Source of the DNA: Sulfurimonas sp. HSL-1716
GTDB lineage: Bacteria > Campylobacterota > Campylobacteria > Campylobacterales > Sulfurimonadaceae
Reading direction: 5' to 3'
DNA length: 64,000 bases
NCBI RefSeq assembly: GCF_039645975.1
Contig: NZ_CP147918.1
Location: forward strand, 1,984,001-2,048,000
In this document: in pieces, positions 1 through 9,239 of the stretch
Numbering within the stretch: the stretch's first letter is position 1
Layout of the letters: every line of letters starts with the position of its first letter
Made by a program: the position numbers and the translations under genes
Notes under the pieces: model-generated
What the model saw: only the letters and a program-made list of their open reading frames with translations
Databases searched by the model: none
Told to the model about the DNA's origin: nothing

Positions 1-1393
1 GACGTCCTTCATCAGGGAATACTTCACGCTCGAATTTATATGCTTGGTATGTATCGATAAACGTTTCTGTAAATACCGGTTTTAAGAAATCGTTATCACG
101 GATAAGCGCTTCGAGTGAACCACGCAATGTATGAGGCATTTGCGGGATACCTTTTTCACGAATCTCATCTAAAGTAAGTTCGAAAAGATCCTCATCCATC
201 GGTCCTACAGGAATATATTTGTTTTGAATACCGTCAAGTCCGGCCATCATCATTGCAGCAAATGCAAGATATGGACAAGCAGTTGAGTCAGGGAATCTCA
301 TCTCGATACGGGTAGCTTTCTCACCTGCACCATACGGGATACGGCAAGATGCAGAACGGTTTTGAGAAGAGTAAGTTAAGATACTTGGAGCTTCGAAACC
401 TGGGATAAGTCTTTTGTATGAGTTCGTAGAAGCGTTTGTAAACGCAGCAACGGCACGCGCATGCTTAAAGATACCGCCGATATAGTGAAGAGCTGTTTCA
501 CTTAGGTTTCCGTACTCACCCTCTTTGTAGAAAAGGTTTTTACCGTTTTTCCAAAGTGATTGGTGCGTGTGCATACCGTTTCCGTTATCTCCGTAAAGAG
601 GTTTTGGCATGAAAGTAGCAGTTTTACCGTTAAGGTGGGCAACCATTTTAACAACGTATTTATATTTTTGAACATTATCCGCTGCTCCGATGATATCAGA
701 GAAAACAATACCGATCTCACCTTGAGCTTGAGCAACTTCGTGGTGACCAAGAACAACCTCAAGACCGACTTGCTCTAGAATCTGCATCATCTCTGCACGA
801 AGATCGACCATAGAGTCTGTAGGCTGAACCGGGAAGTAACCGCCTTTAGTACCCGGGCGGTGTGCAGTGTTGTACATATCTTCATAAGAGGTGTTAGAGT
901 TCCACTCACCCTCTTCACTGTCGACTTTGTAACCGGATTCATTGATGTTGTCGACGAATTTTACGTCATCGAAAACAAAGAATTCGTTTTCAGGTCCGAA
1001 GTATGCAGCATCAGCAATACCTAAAGACTCTGCATGCGCAAGTGCTTTTTTCGCGATAGAACGCGGACATTTTTCGTATAGTTCACCTTTATAGATGTCA
1101 TATACATCACAGAAAATAATGATCGTAGGGTCTGCAGTGAACGGATCTAAGAAAGCTGTCGGCACGTCAGCCTTAAGTAACATATCTGATCTGTTGATCG
1201 GCTGCCATGCTTCGATAGACGAACCGTCAAACGGGAAACCGTTTTCCAAGTTACTTTCGTTTACCGCGCTCATACGGTAAGTAAGATGATGCCAAGCACC
1301 TTTAATGTCTGTAAAACGAAGATCCACAAATTGAACTTCGTTCTCTTTACAAAAAGAGAAAAACTCCTCTACGTTATTAACAAATTTTCCCAT
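1..1393 (-). CDS. glnA: Glutamine synthetase type I, 3' end cut by window
   Basis: Makes glutamine from glutamate, ammonia and ATP in the cytoplasm. About 464 residues are visible from ATG 1393, behind an AGGAGAG ribosome binding site; the last dozen or so codons lie outside the left edge. The catalytic features are present: [11 protein letters not shown] near residue 52, the ENEFFVFDD metal segment, [12 protein letters not shown], and [19 protein letters not shown]. Where enterobacterial enzymes have NLYDLP with the adenylylated Tyr, this one reads DLFELT, so the target Tyr is Phe. This matches what is known of Helicobacter-type GlnA and implies control by expression or feedback rather than adenylylation. 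The gene lies 116 nt downstream of the RND transporter gene and probably has its own promoter. Confidence 0.97.
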   Translation of the reverse strand, partial: MGKFVNNVEEFFSFCKENEVQFVDLRFTDIKGAWHHLTYRMSAVNESNLENGFPFDGSSIEAWQPINRSDMLLKADVPTAFLDPFTADPTIIIFCDVYDIYKGELYEKCPRSIAKKALAHAESLGIADAAYFGPENEFFVFDDVKFVDNINESGYKVDSEEGEWNSNTSYEDMYNTAHRPGTKGGYFPVQPTDSMVDLRAEMMQILEQVGLEVVLGHHEVAQAQGEIGIVFSDIIGAADNVQKYKYVVKMVAHLNGKTATFMPKPLYGDNGNGMHTHQSLWKNGKNLFYKEGEYGNLSETALHYIGGIFKHARAVAAFTNASTNSYKRLIPGFEAPSILTYSSQNRSASCRIPYGAGEKATRIEMRFPDSTACPYLAFAAMMMAGLDGIQNKYIPVGPMDEDLFELTLDEIREKGIPQMPHTLRGSLEALIRDNDFLKPVFTETFIDTYQAYKFEREVFPDEGR

Positions 1394-1509
1394 CAAATCT
1401 CTCCTGATCTTAATTATATATTGCCCGTATTGTACCGAAGATTTCCTGATTAAAATAATTATCTTTGATTAAAAAATAAGCAATTTTATCTTTTGTTTCA
1501 GAAAGTTAA

Positions 1510-3945
1510 CTATTTTTTGTACGGTTTGACCAATAAGAGCAATGCAGGAAGCAGTAAAAGGTCCGTCACAAGAGCACTGAACATAGCCAAGACCGTAAGA
1601 AGCCCGAAATATATCGTAGGCGTAAATTCGGAAAGTACCAAAACCAAAAAACCGATCATAATGGTAATGGAAGTATAATACATCGCATACCCGACACTTT
1701 GATGCGATCTTTTCATCGCTTGGACATAGTCATGGTCTTTTGCATACTCTTTTTTATACCTGTGAAGATAATGGATGGTATCATCCACGGCGATACCGAT
1801 GGCGATGGATGCGATGGTGATGCTCATCATGTCCAGCGGTATATCAAGATAGCCCATAACACCGAAAATAAGCGATATCGGTATAACATTTACTATCATA
1901 GCGATCAGCATGACCTTCCAAGAGCGAAACAGAATAAAAAACACGATCCCCAGTAAAACAAGCATCAACCCAAGCGTCTTGATCTGGGAGTTGAACAGCG
2001 ACTGGAGCATATTGTTGTACAGTACCATCAGATTGGAAAGATGGACATTTTCCTTTTTTAATCCCAGTTTGTGTACCAGATCGTACTTAATCTTTTTCAA
2101 AAGACGGTCGCGTTTTAGTTTCGGGTTTGAATCTACTATGCGCATGGAAAATCTGACCTGATTGGCTTTGATATTGACGTACGGGGAGAGCACGATCTTA
2201 CGGAATCTCTGCGGAAGCTCGTTATACAGCATGGCAAGAGCAAAATCATCCAGATCTTTGTTGTCGTTGAGACTGCGCCCGAGTTCCAAAACACTTCCCA
2301 AAGACAAAACTTTACCGATCTCGGGAATCGATTCAAGATAACTGTGAACCTTTCTTACCACATCCATCTTATCGGCACTGAACCAGTACTGATTTTGATT
2401 CTTGATGGCATTGTATTCATCTTCAAACTCATCGAACTCGTCTTCGGTTGCGTTCTTCTTCACGGTTTTTTTAGGAGTGTCTTTAGGCTTTGGAAAATCG
2501 ATGATGACGTCTAAAGGCGTCGTTCCGCCCAAGGATCTGTCGATGACCTCCATCCCTTTATATATCTCGGTCGATTTTTTAAAATAGTTGATGAAACTGT
2601 TCTCTACCCGTATATCAAATGTATAGAGTATGCTTATACCAAAGATGAGCATACTGAAAAAGACGACCGATTTTTTATGTTTTTCCACCAGATGCGAACA
2701 AAGAGCAGTCAATGAGACCCTCGTTTTAAAATATACTTTTTTATCGGATTTTTTCATTAAAACGAGCATCGCCGGAAAACTTAAAAATATAACTATCAAA
2801 GAAACCGTAATGGCGAGACTCATCATCCAGCCAAGCATAATGACCGGCAATATTCCCGAAAAGACAAGAGAGCTGAATCCCGCTATCGTGGTGATGATGG
2901 CAAAGAAAGAGGGTTTTAGTATGGATGTGACCGTCTGCAGAATCAGCTCCTCTTGGGAGAGTTCGTTTCGGGTAATAAAAAGCTCCCTGTACCTGACCAT
3001 AAGATGTATGATTATCGATATGGTCACAATCAGCTGCAGCGAGATAAAATTCGACGATACGACGGTGACTTCAAACCCGAGCAGACCGAAAAGGCCCGTC
3101 GATGCAACAATGGAAGCCGTGGAGATAACGATAGGAATAACTACCCATTTCAGCTCCCGAAATACGATGTAAAGCATCAAAAGTAAAATGACAAGGACGA
3201 TCGAACCGTACGTCTTTATATCGCTCTTTACATAGGTGATCATATCATCGGCTATCATATCCACGCCGCCTAAAAAAAGCTGTGCGTCGTAAGAATGCTT
3301 TTGCATAACGTCTCTTATCTCTTGAAGATTGAGATGTTCTCTGGCGCGTTGTATCTCTCTGTAGTCTTTAAACGCTTTGATATCGCTTGCTTTTTTTGTC
3401 GCGTTCTTTTTATCTAAAAGCGTTTTGTACCTTTTGTCCTCTTTGAGATTGACGACGACTGCAGTGGTTATAAAATCTTTTCCGACCAGATTGTTCTTAT
3501 ATATGGGATTTGACAGAAATTCCGCTTTTGCCAGGTTCCTGTCCGTCGAGTTCGATTCCAGCGTAGGTATATTTTGTATTAGCTCTTTTAAGGGTTTTGA
3601 AGGGCTTTTAAAAAGAGGAACATCAAGGATGGAAACCACGTTGTCGACGAAGTTCAAAGACTGTAGATCTTTTTTCAGACTTTTCAGGTTTTTTAGGCTT
3701 TTCTCGCTTAAGAGAGGCGCATCGGGAGTATAGGTGATGACCAGAAAATCCGGCGCATCGTAACGGCTGTTTATCTCTCTGGTATATATAAGGTCTTTGT
3801 CATTTTCCAAAAGCAGTGTTTCCGCGGATGCATCGACACTGAGCCGCGGAATGTAAAACGCCAGAAACGTGACGATACAAAAAAGGACGAACAGCGTGAT
3901 CTTGGGAAACTTGATGATCCTGTTCTTATAGAAATTTTCTATCAT
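1510..3945 (-). CDS. RND/MMPL-family transporter of a Mla-type lipid transport operon
   Basis: An 811-residue inner-membrane protein of the RND superfamily (MMPL/HpnN-like). One membrane segment lies near residues 15-33, followed by a large periplasmic loop, a bundle of segments around residues 240-400, a second loop, and a final bundle from about 650. The typical RND motif GIAVDDTIH lies in the C-terminal bundle. Its ATG overlaps the stop of the mlaC-like gene by one base (TAATG), so translation is coupled. The order mlaA-mlaC-RND, as I recall, matches C. jejuni Cj1371-Cj1373, where the RND protein stands in for the MlaFEDB ABC importer. I infer movement of phospholipid or another lipid across the envelope, powered by proton-motive force; direction is not shown by the sequence. 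Confidence 0.85.
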   Translation of the reverse strand: MIENFYKNRIIKFPKITLFVLFCIVTFLAFYIPRLSVDASAETLLLENDKDLIYTREINSRYDAPDFLVITYTPDAPLLSEKSLKNLKSLKKDLQSLNFVDNVVSILDVPLFKSPSKPLKELIQNIPTLESNSTDRNLAKAEFLSNPIYKNNLVGKDFITTAVVVNLKEDKRYKTLLDKKNATKKASDIKAFKDYREIQRAREHLNLQEIRDVMQKHSYDAQLFLGGVDMIADDMITYVKSDIKTYGSIVLVILLLMLYIVFRELKWVVIPIVISTASIVASTGLFGLLGFEVTVVSSNFISLQLIVTISIIIHLMVRYRELFITRNELSQEELILQTVTSILKPSFFAIITTIAGFSSLVFSGILPVIMLGWMMSLAITVSLIVIFLSFPAMLVLMKKSDKKVYFKTRVSLTALCSHLVEKHKKSVVFFSMLIFGISILYTFDIRVENSFINYFKKSTEIYKGMEVIDRSLGGTTPLDVIIDFPKPKDTPKKTVKKNATEDEFDEFEDEYNAIKNQNQYWFSADKMDVVRKVHSYLESIPEIGKVLSLGSVLELGRSLNDNKDLDDFALAMLYNELPQRFRKIVLSPYVNIKANQVRFSMRIVDSNPKLKRDRLLKKIKYDLVHKLGLKKENVHLSNLMVLYNNMLQSLFNSQIKTLGLMLVLLGIVFFILFRSWKVMLIAMIVNVIPISLIFGVMGYLDIPLDMMSITIASIAIGIAVDDTIHYLHRYKKEYAKDHDYVQAMKRSHQSVGYAMYYTSITIMIGFLVLVLSEFTPTIYFGLLTVLAMFSALVTDLLLLPALLLLVKPYKK

Positions 3946-4526
3946 TATTGCGATTTATCTTTATCCAGTTCTTCTAAAAACTGTTCGAAACTCTTTGTTT
4001 TTAATGCTGCTGAAAATTGGTTTCTATATGTCTGAACTATACTGACACCGAAGATATCGACATCGTAGATAAGCCATTTTTTTTCGTCGTTTTCATAGAA
4101 CTTGTAGATGACAGGCTTCTTTTCCGTCTTTGTTATAAGATAGCTCAGCAGAGTGATCCGCGTTTTTCTGATCCTTTTGGCTTTTTCAAATTCGAGCTTT
4201 TCATCCGTATAGAGATGCAGTTTGTTTATATACGACTCTTTGATTTTTCTGTTAAACACGACATGAAATTCGCTTTTCTGCTTCTTTGTAAGAGAGGTAT
4301 AGATAGTTTTCCCAAGACAAAGTTTACCCATAAGATAAAAATCGAAAAGAGGATCGACAAGCCTGACTATCTCCTTGTCCTGTTCCGCTTTTGGCATCGA
4401 TTTATCTTTCAATATGGACGTTACTTTTTCGCTGTTTTGAACGATCATATTCGTAATATCATCTTCTACGTTCGCATGCAGCGTAAAAAAAACTCCAAAA
4501 ATCAAAATCATCAAAAATGACTTCAC
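3945..4526 (-). CDS. mlaC: MlaC-like periplasmic lipid-binding protein
   Basis: A 193-residue protein of the MlaC/Ttg2D family. It has a signal peptide (hydrophobic residues 4-17, likely cleavage after HANA-type sequence near residue 19) followed by the single soluble domain that carries phospholipid between membranes. Family features are the alternating charged helices near residues 40-100 and the C-terminal beta segment with KKWLIYDVDIFGVS. It sits between mlaA (2-nt gap) and the RND gene (1-nt overlap), so it should shuttle lipid between the MlaA outer-membrane component and the RND pump. The MlaC assignment is firm by fold-level pattern; the exact partner chemistry is inference. Confidence 0.85.
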   Translation of the reverse strand: MKSFLMILIFGVFFTLHANVEDDITNMIVQNSEKVTSILKDKSMPKAEQDKEIVRLVDPLFDFYLMGKLCLGKTIYTSLTKKQKSEFHVVFNRKIKESYINKLHLYTDEKLEFEKAKRIRKTRITLLSYLITKTEKKPVIYKFYENDEKKWLIYDVDIFGVSIVQTYRNQFSAALKTKSFEQFLEELDKDKSQ

Positions 4527-4528
4527 CG

Positions 4529-5254
4529 TTACTCCTTAATCAACATCTCACGGTTCTGTTCATAAGCATCGCGTATAAACGGATAGAGATCGATAGCATC
4601 TTTTCTAAACTCTTTATACTCTTTGGCTTTTAGCGAACCTTCATTGAATTGTTTGTATGAGATTATACCCCAAGATTGATATTTATTATCGACCGCGTTA
4701 TATTTTCTGTAATCGTCATAATAAAGAGGATCGGCCGCCGCATCCACATAAACTCCCGCCAGATCTCTGAGGTTGTACTGTCCAAAAAACGGCAGGGTTA
4801 TCGGGAATCCGCCGCCTACTCCGTAATGACCGAGCGTCTGTCCGAAATCCTCATTGCTTTTATCCAATTTCAGCCACGTATATGCAGGATCGAAAAAACC
4901 GAAAAGTCCGACCGTCGTATTGATACCGAATCTCTCGACATCTATCCATGCTCTTTTAAACTTCAATTGAAGCAGGTTGTTTATAAACGTAATAGGAAAT
5001 TTCAGGTTATCGAAAAAGCACTGTATGGACGAACGAACCGTTCTTGGAGCGACATAATCATAGCCTTTGAACAGATACGGGTCCAGCACATGCATATACA
5101 GATAATCGTTAAAATTCGTCATAACGCGGTTATAACCGCTAAGAGGGTCAAAAGGTTCATGTTTTTTTTCTACGAATTCATCATTAAAATCATCAATATT
5201 ATCCGCATAAGAATATACATTAAAAATCAGAAATACTAACAACAAAAAACGCAT
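4529..5254 (-). CDS. mlaA: MlaA/VacJ outer-membrane lipid transport protein
   Basis: A 241-residue VacJ/MlaA homologue. The family hallmarks are DPLSGYNRVMTNFND near residue 38, FFDNLKFPITFINNLLQLK, the FGINTTVGLFGFFDPA segment, and YGVGGGFPITLPFFG followed by RDLAGVYVD. ATG 5254 is chosen because a GAGG box ends 5 nt upstream; a GTG six bases earlier is also open. Unusually there is no lipobox Cys after the signal peptide (the segment ends ...VYSYADNIDD), so it does not look like the lipoprotein known from E. coli. It is first gene of the mlaA-mlaC-RND operon and is divergent from ilvE across 150 nt. MlaA removes or delivers outer-leaflet phospholipid at the outer membrane. Confidence 0.92.
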   Translation of the reverse strand: MRFLLLVFLIFNVYSYADNIDDFNDEFVEKKHEPFDPLSGYNRVMTNFNDYLYMHVLDPYLFKGYDYVAPRTVRSSIQCFFDNLKFPITFINNLLQLKFKRAWIDVERFGINTTVGLFGFFDPAYTWLKLDKSNEDFGQTLGHYGVGGGFPITLPFFGQYNLRDLAGVYVDAAADPLYYDDYRKYNAVDNKYQSWGIISYKQFNEGSLKAKEYKEFRKDAIDLYPFIRDAYEQNREMLIKE

Positions 5255-5403
5255 TTGCACCTCACAACTATATCAAAATAGTATCTTTATACTTCTTTTA
5301 ATTACCTTATTGTTCGCCATATATCCAAATTTAATAAAATACAAATGGCTATTTTGGTAAAATATCTGACTTTTAACTTTGGCAACAACGGAGACAACAT
5401 AAT

Positions 5404-6324
5404 ATGGATAAAGCCAAATATATTTGGATGAACGGAAAATTTGTAAACTGGGACGACGCACAAGTACACGTTCTCTCTCATACAATTCACTACGGAAACG
5501 GCGTAATCGAAGGAACAAAAGCATATAAAACCGATAAAGGATACGCTATTTTCCGCTTAAACGACCATACGAAAAGATTAAAAGAGTCTGCAAAGATGAC
5601 TCTTATAAACATCCCGTACAGTGTCGAAGAGCTTAACAAAGCGCAGATACAACTCATAAAAGACAATGGGTTCACCGGTGACAACGTTTATATCCGTCCA
5701 TTCGCATTTTTAGGATACGGGGTCATGGGCGTTTATCATGTAAATGCTCCGGTAGAAACCGTACTTGCCGCATGGGAATGGGGCGCATACCTCGGTGAAG
5801 AAGGAATGAAAAAAGGGATCAAACTGAAAATAGTTTCTATGACCCGCCCTGCCAATACTTCTAACATGGGTAAAGCAAAAGCCACGGCAAACTATCTGAA
5901 CTCGCAAATGGCAAAGTATGAAGCGATCGACTGCGGTTACGACGAAGCACTTTTGCTTGACGATCAAGGGTATGTAGCCGAAGCAAGCGGTGCGAGTTTT
6001 TTTATGCTAAAAGAGGGTAAACTGATAACTCCGCCAAACGACAATTCACTGGAATCGATCACTCAAAAAACAGTGATAGAAATGGCACAGGACCTCGGCA
6101 TCGAAGTTGTACGCAAACGTATCTCAAGAGAGGATGTCTATATAGCCGACGAAGCGTTCTTGACAGGAACTGCGGCCGAGATAACACCAGTACGCAACGT
6201 GGATGCAAGGGTCATAGGCGGCGGCGCACGCGGAGAAGTAACAGAAAAACTGCAATCGATGTATTTTGATATCGTTTTTGGACGTAACAAGAAGTACGAA
6301 CACTATTTGACGTATATCGATTAA
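5404..6324 (+). CDS. ilvE: Branched-chain amino acid aminotransferase
   Basis: A 306-residue PLP fold-type IV aminotransferase catalysing the last step of Val, Ile and Leu synthesis (keto acid plus glutamate). The family signatures are HTIHYGNGVIEGTKAY near residue 26, the expected PLP-lysine at about K159 in AKATANYLNS, and EASGASFFM near residue 197. Length is normal for IlvE. It is transcribed divergently from mlaA; a TAAAAT -10-like box lies at 5358-5363. A stem-loop follows the stop, and the SPFH gene begins 62 nt on, so the two may be partly co-transcribed. Confidence 0.96.
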   Translation: MDKAKYIWMNGKFVNWDDAQVHVLSHTIHYGNGVIEGTKAYKTDKGYAIFRLNDHTKRLKESAKMTLINIPYSVEELNKAQIQLIKDNGFTGDNVYIRPFAFLGYGVMGVYHVNAPVETVLAAWEWGAYLGEEGMKKGIKLKIVSMTRPANTSNMGKAKATANYLNSQMAKYEAIDCGYDEALLLDDQGYVAEASGASFFMLKEGKLITPPNDNSLESITQKTVIEMAQDLGIEVVRKRISREDVYIADEAFLTGTAAEITPVRNVDARVIGGGARGEVTEKLQSMYFDIVFGRNKKYEHYLTYID

Positions 6325-6331
6325 TTTAGAA

Positions 6332-6353
6332 TTTACCGTTGCAATACGGTAAA
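6332..6353 (+). terminator. Stem-loop after ilvE
   Basis: Perfect 8-bp stem TTTACCGT / ACGGTAAA with a 6-nt loop, 8 nt after the ilvE stop. It lacks a T-tract, so it may be a weak terminator or an mRNA-end stabiliser rather than a strong intrinsic terminator. Confidence 0.45.
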
Positions 6354-6386
6354 TAAAACAAAACTCATATAAAGGAACAAACTGAC

Positions 6387-7466
6387 ATGGCATCAGATAT
6401 GAACGATTACTTTAACAAGAAAAAAAGCCAAGGCGGTGGATTCGGCGGCGGAGACGGTTCTTCGCCAAAAGCACCCAAACCTCCAAAGATCGATTTTAAT
6501 CTCGGCGGCGGCAAATCGATCATACTCTATTTTATTATCGGTCTTGTTCTGCTTTTGATCATAGCCAAACCTTTCGTGATCATTCAAGAGGGTGAACGCG
6601 GTATTCTCTCTACAAACGGAAAATACCAAGAGCAATCGCTTCTTCCTGGACTTCACTTTATTATTCCTCTTATCCAAAAGGTCTATACGGTCGATACGAA
6701 AGTACGTATCATCAACTATGCAAGCGGATTGGAGAGAACAGACAAGGGTGACGGTATCCTTACAAAACCTGCTGTTACCGTTCTGGACCGCCGCGGTCTT
6801 CCTGTTGCCATCGAGCTGACAGTCCAGTACAGACTCAATGCTCAATTTGCCGCACAGACAATCTCCAACTGGGGATTCAGCTGGGAAGACAAGATCATCA
6901 ATCCGGTCGTACGTGACGTTGTGAGAAATGTTGTAGGAAACTATGATGCAGAATCTCTGCCAAATGAGAGAAATACCATAGCAACCAAGATCGAAGCGGG
7001 GATCAGTGAAAACGTAAAAGCCCTGCCGAACTCTCCTGCAATTTTACAATCCGTTCAACTGCGCGAGATCGTCCTGCCGCAAAAAGTAAAAGATCAGATC
7101 GAACGTGTGCAGATAGCAAAACAAGAGGTACAGCGTGCAGAGCAAGAGGTATCACGTGCAAAACAAGAGGCTTTAAAACGTGCCGCTGAAGCGCAAGGTA
7201 AAGCAGATGCCGTTAGAATCGAAGCACAAGGTAAAGCACAGGCTATAACGATAGAAGCCGATGCAAATGCAAAAGCGAATATGCTTATATCAAAATCATT
7301 GACTTCTAAACTTCTGCAGTTAGAGCAGATCAAAGTACAAGGTAAGTTCAACGAAGCGCTTCAAACGAACAAAGATGCGAAAATATTCCTAACACCGGGA
7401 GGTTCGACTCCAAATATCTGGGTTGATATGAAAGAATCCCGCAACAAGGTTACATCGATTAAATAA
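6387..7466 (+). CDS. SPFH/prohibitin-family membrane protein
   Basis: A 359-residue protein of the SPFH (stomatin/prohibitin/flotillin/HflK) family. A Gly- and Pro-rich cytoplasmic head covers residues 1-40, followed by one membrane segment at about 46-65. The SPFH domain, about 66-260, contains EGERGILSTNGKY, LLPGLHFIIPL and RDVVRNVVGNYDAE. Then comes a long Ala/Glu/Lys-rich coiled coil (about 225-300, many QEVxRAxQE repeats) and a C-terminal tail with FLTPGGSTPNIWVDMK. Such proteins form large membrane rings that scaffold proteases or lipid domains; HflK/HflC regulate FtsH. No second hflC-like gene is adjacent, so this is closer to single prohibitin-type proteins. It ends at a strong terminator. 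Confidence 0.85.
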   Translation: MASDMNDYFNKKKSQGGGFGGGDGSSPKAPKPPKIDFNLGGGKSIILYFIIGLVLLLIIAKPFVIIQEGERGILSTNGKYQEQSLLPGLHFIIPLIQKVYTVDTKVRIINYASGLERTDKGDGILTKPAVTVLDRRGLPVAIELTVQYRLNAQFAAQTISNWGFSWEDKIINPVVRDVVRNVVGNYDAESLPNERNTIATKIEAGISENVKALPNSPAILQSVQLREIVLPQKVKDQIERVQIAKQEVQRAEQEVSRAKQEALKRAAEAQGKADAVRIEAQGKAQAITIEADANAKANMLISKSLTSKLLQLEQIKVQGKFNEALQTNKDAKIFLTPGGSTPNIWVDMKESRNKVTSIK

Positions 7467-7489
7467 AAAGTTCCTCCCGGAACTTTTTT
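7465..7489 (+). terminator. Rho-independent terminator after SPFH gene
   Basis: Stem AAAAAGTTCC / GGAACTTTTTT around the TCCC loop, with six T bases in its right arm, immediately after the SPFH stop codon and 15 nt before hisIE. Confidence 0.8.
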
Positions 7490-7504
7490 AGCTTAAGGAA
7501 ACGA

Positions 7505-8185
7505 ATGCAGAACATACTTGATCGCGTTGATTGGAAAAAACAGGAACTGCTGCCGGTGATCGTTCAAGACGTTGTTAATAACGAGGTCTTGATGATGGCT
7601 TATATGAACAAAGAAGCTCTTGAACTTTCTTTAAAGACAGGCATCGCCCACTATTTCTCACGCTCTAAACAGCGTATCTGGAAGAAGGGTGAGAGCAGCG
7701 GACATATCCAGACGATCCGCTCTTTTCATATCGACTGCGATAACGACACTCTGCTTATAAAAGTGACTCAAGAGGGCGTAGCTTGCCATACGGGCAGACG
7801 TTCCTGCTTTTTTACCGAACTTAAATCCGGAGAGATACAAACGGAAGTTGAAGTAGATACCGACGCGGTATACGGAGTCATAGACACTCTGTATCATACG
7901 ATCCAAGAAAGAAAAAATGCCGACCCTTCCACATCCTGGACAGCAAAACTTTTCAGTAAAGGCGAAAACACCATACTAAAAAAAGTGATCGAAGAATCAG
8001 GTGAGTTCACCTTTGCGTTTAAAGACGATGACGAAGCGGAGATGATCTATGAAGCAGCCGACCTGACATACCATATGCTGGTCGCTCTTGCATATAAAGA
8101 TATCTCCCCCGACCGTATCAAACAAGAGCTTGCACGCAGATTCGATATAAGCGGAATAGCGGAAAAGAACTCCAGAGAATCATGA
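7505..8185 (+). CDS. hisIE: Bifunctional phosphoribosyl-AMP cyclohydrolase / phosphoribosyl-ATP pyrophosphatase
   Basis: Carries out steps 2 and 3 of histidine synthesis. The N-terminal HisI domain (about 1-110) shows the metal motif HIDCDNDTLL and the Cys-containing VACHTGRRSCFF segment. The C-terminal HisE domain (about 120-226) shows the MazG-like helix motif EESGEFTFAF and EAADLTYHMLVAL. The 226-residue length fits a fused HisIE. The start at 7505 follows an AAGGAA box. Its stop overlaps the next gene's start (ATGA). Confidence 0.97.
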   Translation: MQNILDRVDWKKQELLPVIVQDVVNNEVLMMAYMNKEALELSLKTGIAHYFSRSKQRIWKKGESSGHIQTIRSFHIDCDNDTLLIKVTQEGVACHTGRRSCFFTELKSGEIQTEVEVDTDAVYGVIDTLYHTIQERKNADPSTSWTAKLFSKGENTILKKVIEESGEFTFAFKDDDEAEMIYEAADLTYHMLVALAYKDISPDRIKQELARRFDISGIAEKNSRES

Positions 8186-8694
8186 AAGAGAAACTGCTCG
8201 CATTCATTCATGGGCTGACCAATTACGATTATGCCCTGTTTGGCGGTATATTTATTGTCTTTTTGCTTCTGCTTCTTACAGCACTCCTGCTGAGAAAAAA
8301 ACATCTTTTATCCATTATAATTCTTCTATTAAGCATGATAACCATCTTTATCGGACCCGTCGTAGGATATATACAACTCCATAAAACTTTATATAAGCAC
8401 AGTTGTAAGATCACCGATGTCAAAGAGCTGCAGTTTACTCCCGCAGTCGTAGTAACGGGAACCCTCACAAACGAATCAAAAAGAGATTTTCATACCTGCA
8501 AAATCACCGTAAAGCTGTATAAAGTTTCCCATAATGCGATACTAGACAGATTGTTCATGCTTAATCCATTTCAAAAAATGTCGATTATTGAAAAAGACAT
8601 TCTAAAAAATGAAACAAGAGCCGTGAAGATAATAGTCGAGCCTTTTGACTACAAAAACGATTATAACGTCTCTATGGGAGCTGATTGCAGATGA
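8182..8694 (+). CDS. DUF2393-like membrane protein
   Basis: A 170-residue protein with two hydrophobic segments (about residues 14-38 and 44-66) and a C-terminal domain likely outside the membrane. That domain includes VVVTGTLTNESKRDFHTCKITVKL, reminiscent of the FxLyD-type beta domains of DUF2393 proteins; this is an assignment by pattern only. It is translationally coupled to hisIE and to the next gene, which has the same architecture, suggesting a duplicated pair. Function is unknown. Confidence 0.65.
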   Translation: MKEKLLAFIHGLTNYDYALFGGIFIVFLLLLLTALLLRKKHLLSIIILLLSMITIFIGPVVGYIQLHKTLYKHSCKITDVKELQFTPAVVVTGTLTNESKRDFHTCKITVKLYKVSHNAILDRLFMLNPFQKMSIIEKDILKNETRAVKIIVEPFDYKNDYNVSMGADCR

Positions 8695-9239
8695 GCACAT
8701 ATCTAACTATTTGGCACTATCTTATCATTTTGCTCGGGATCATACTAATTATTCTCGGAGTTTTTCTGGCTTTCAGGCAGCAAGAAAAAAAGATCATTGC
8801 GCCTATGATATTTTCCATCTCGCTAATAGTCGTTCTTGTAGTCGGTTTTACCCTTGTAGCGATTGACAAATATACAAAAAAAGTACACTTAAGCAATGTA
8901 CACAATCACAGAATCCTTTCTATTGAGAAGATCGTGTATACTGGAATCGTAAAAAACGTCGGCAACCATACCATCGGAAAAGTGACATTTGAAGTGAAGC
9001 TCGTAAACAAAGCGCATGCAGGCGGAAAAGTCAAAGCCGGAAGCTTCTACAGCCCGAGCGGATTTGCCGAATTTTTCAGCGGAGGGATGAATATCTTGTA
9101 TAAACCTCAGACCGTAACGAAAAAATTCGTAGTCGCCAAGGACCTTAAACCCAACAAAGCAAAAAGCTTTAGAGTCATGTTCGATTATCCTCCCTATTTT
9201 GAAAACGTCTCACAATTCACAAGCGTTACAGCCCACTAA
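8691..9239 (+). CDS. DUF2393-like membrane protein, second copy
   Basis: A 182-residue protein built like its upstream neighbour: two membrane segments (about 8-28 and 38-60), then a beta-rich domain with YTGIVKNVGNHTIGKVTFEVKL. The ATG at 8691 overlaps the preceding stop as ATGA and is preferred over an in-frame TTG at 8685. The shared pattern in both partners (T-G-x-x-x-N followed by K-x-T-x-x-V-K-L) points to a tandem duplication. Its stop overlaps the convergent radical SAM gene by four bases. Function is unknown. Confidence 0.65.
   Translation: MSTYLTIWHYLIILLGIILIILGVFLAFRQQEKKIIAPMIFSISLIVVLVVGFTLVAIDKYTKKVHLSNVHNHRILSIEKIVYTGIVKNVGNHTIGKVTFEVKLVNKAHAGGKVKAGSFYSPSGFAEFFSGGMNILYKPQTVTKKFVVAKDLKPNKAKSFRVMFDYPPYFENVSQFTSVTAH

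Noticed and set aside
2630-3172. 180-residue plus-strand frame
   Set aside because: Antisense to the RND transporter gene, whose motifs and length are convincing.
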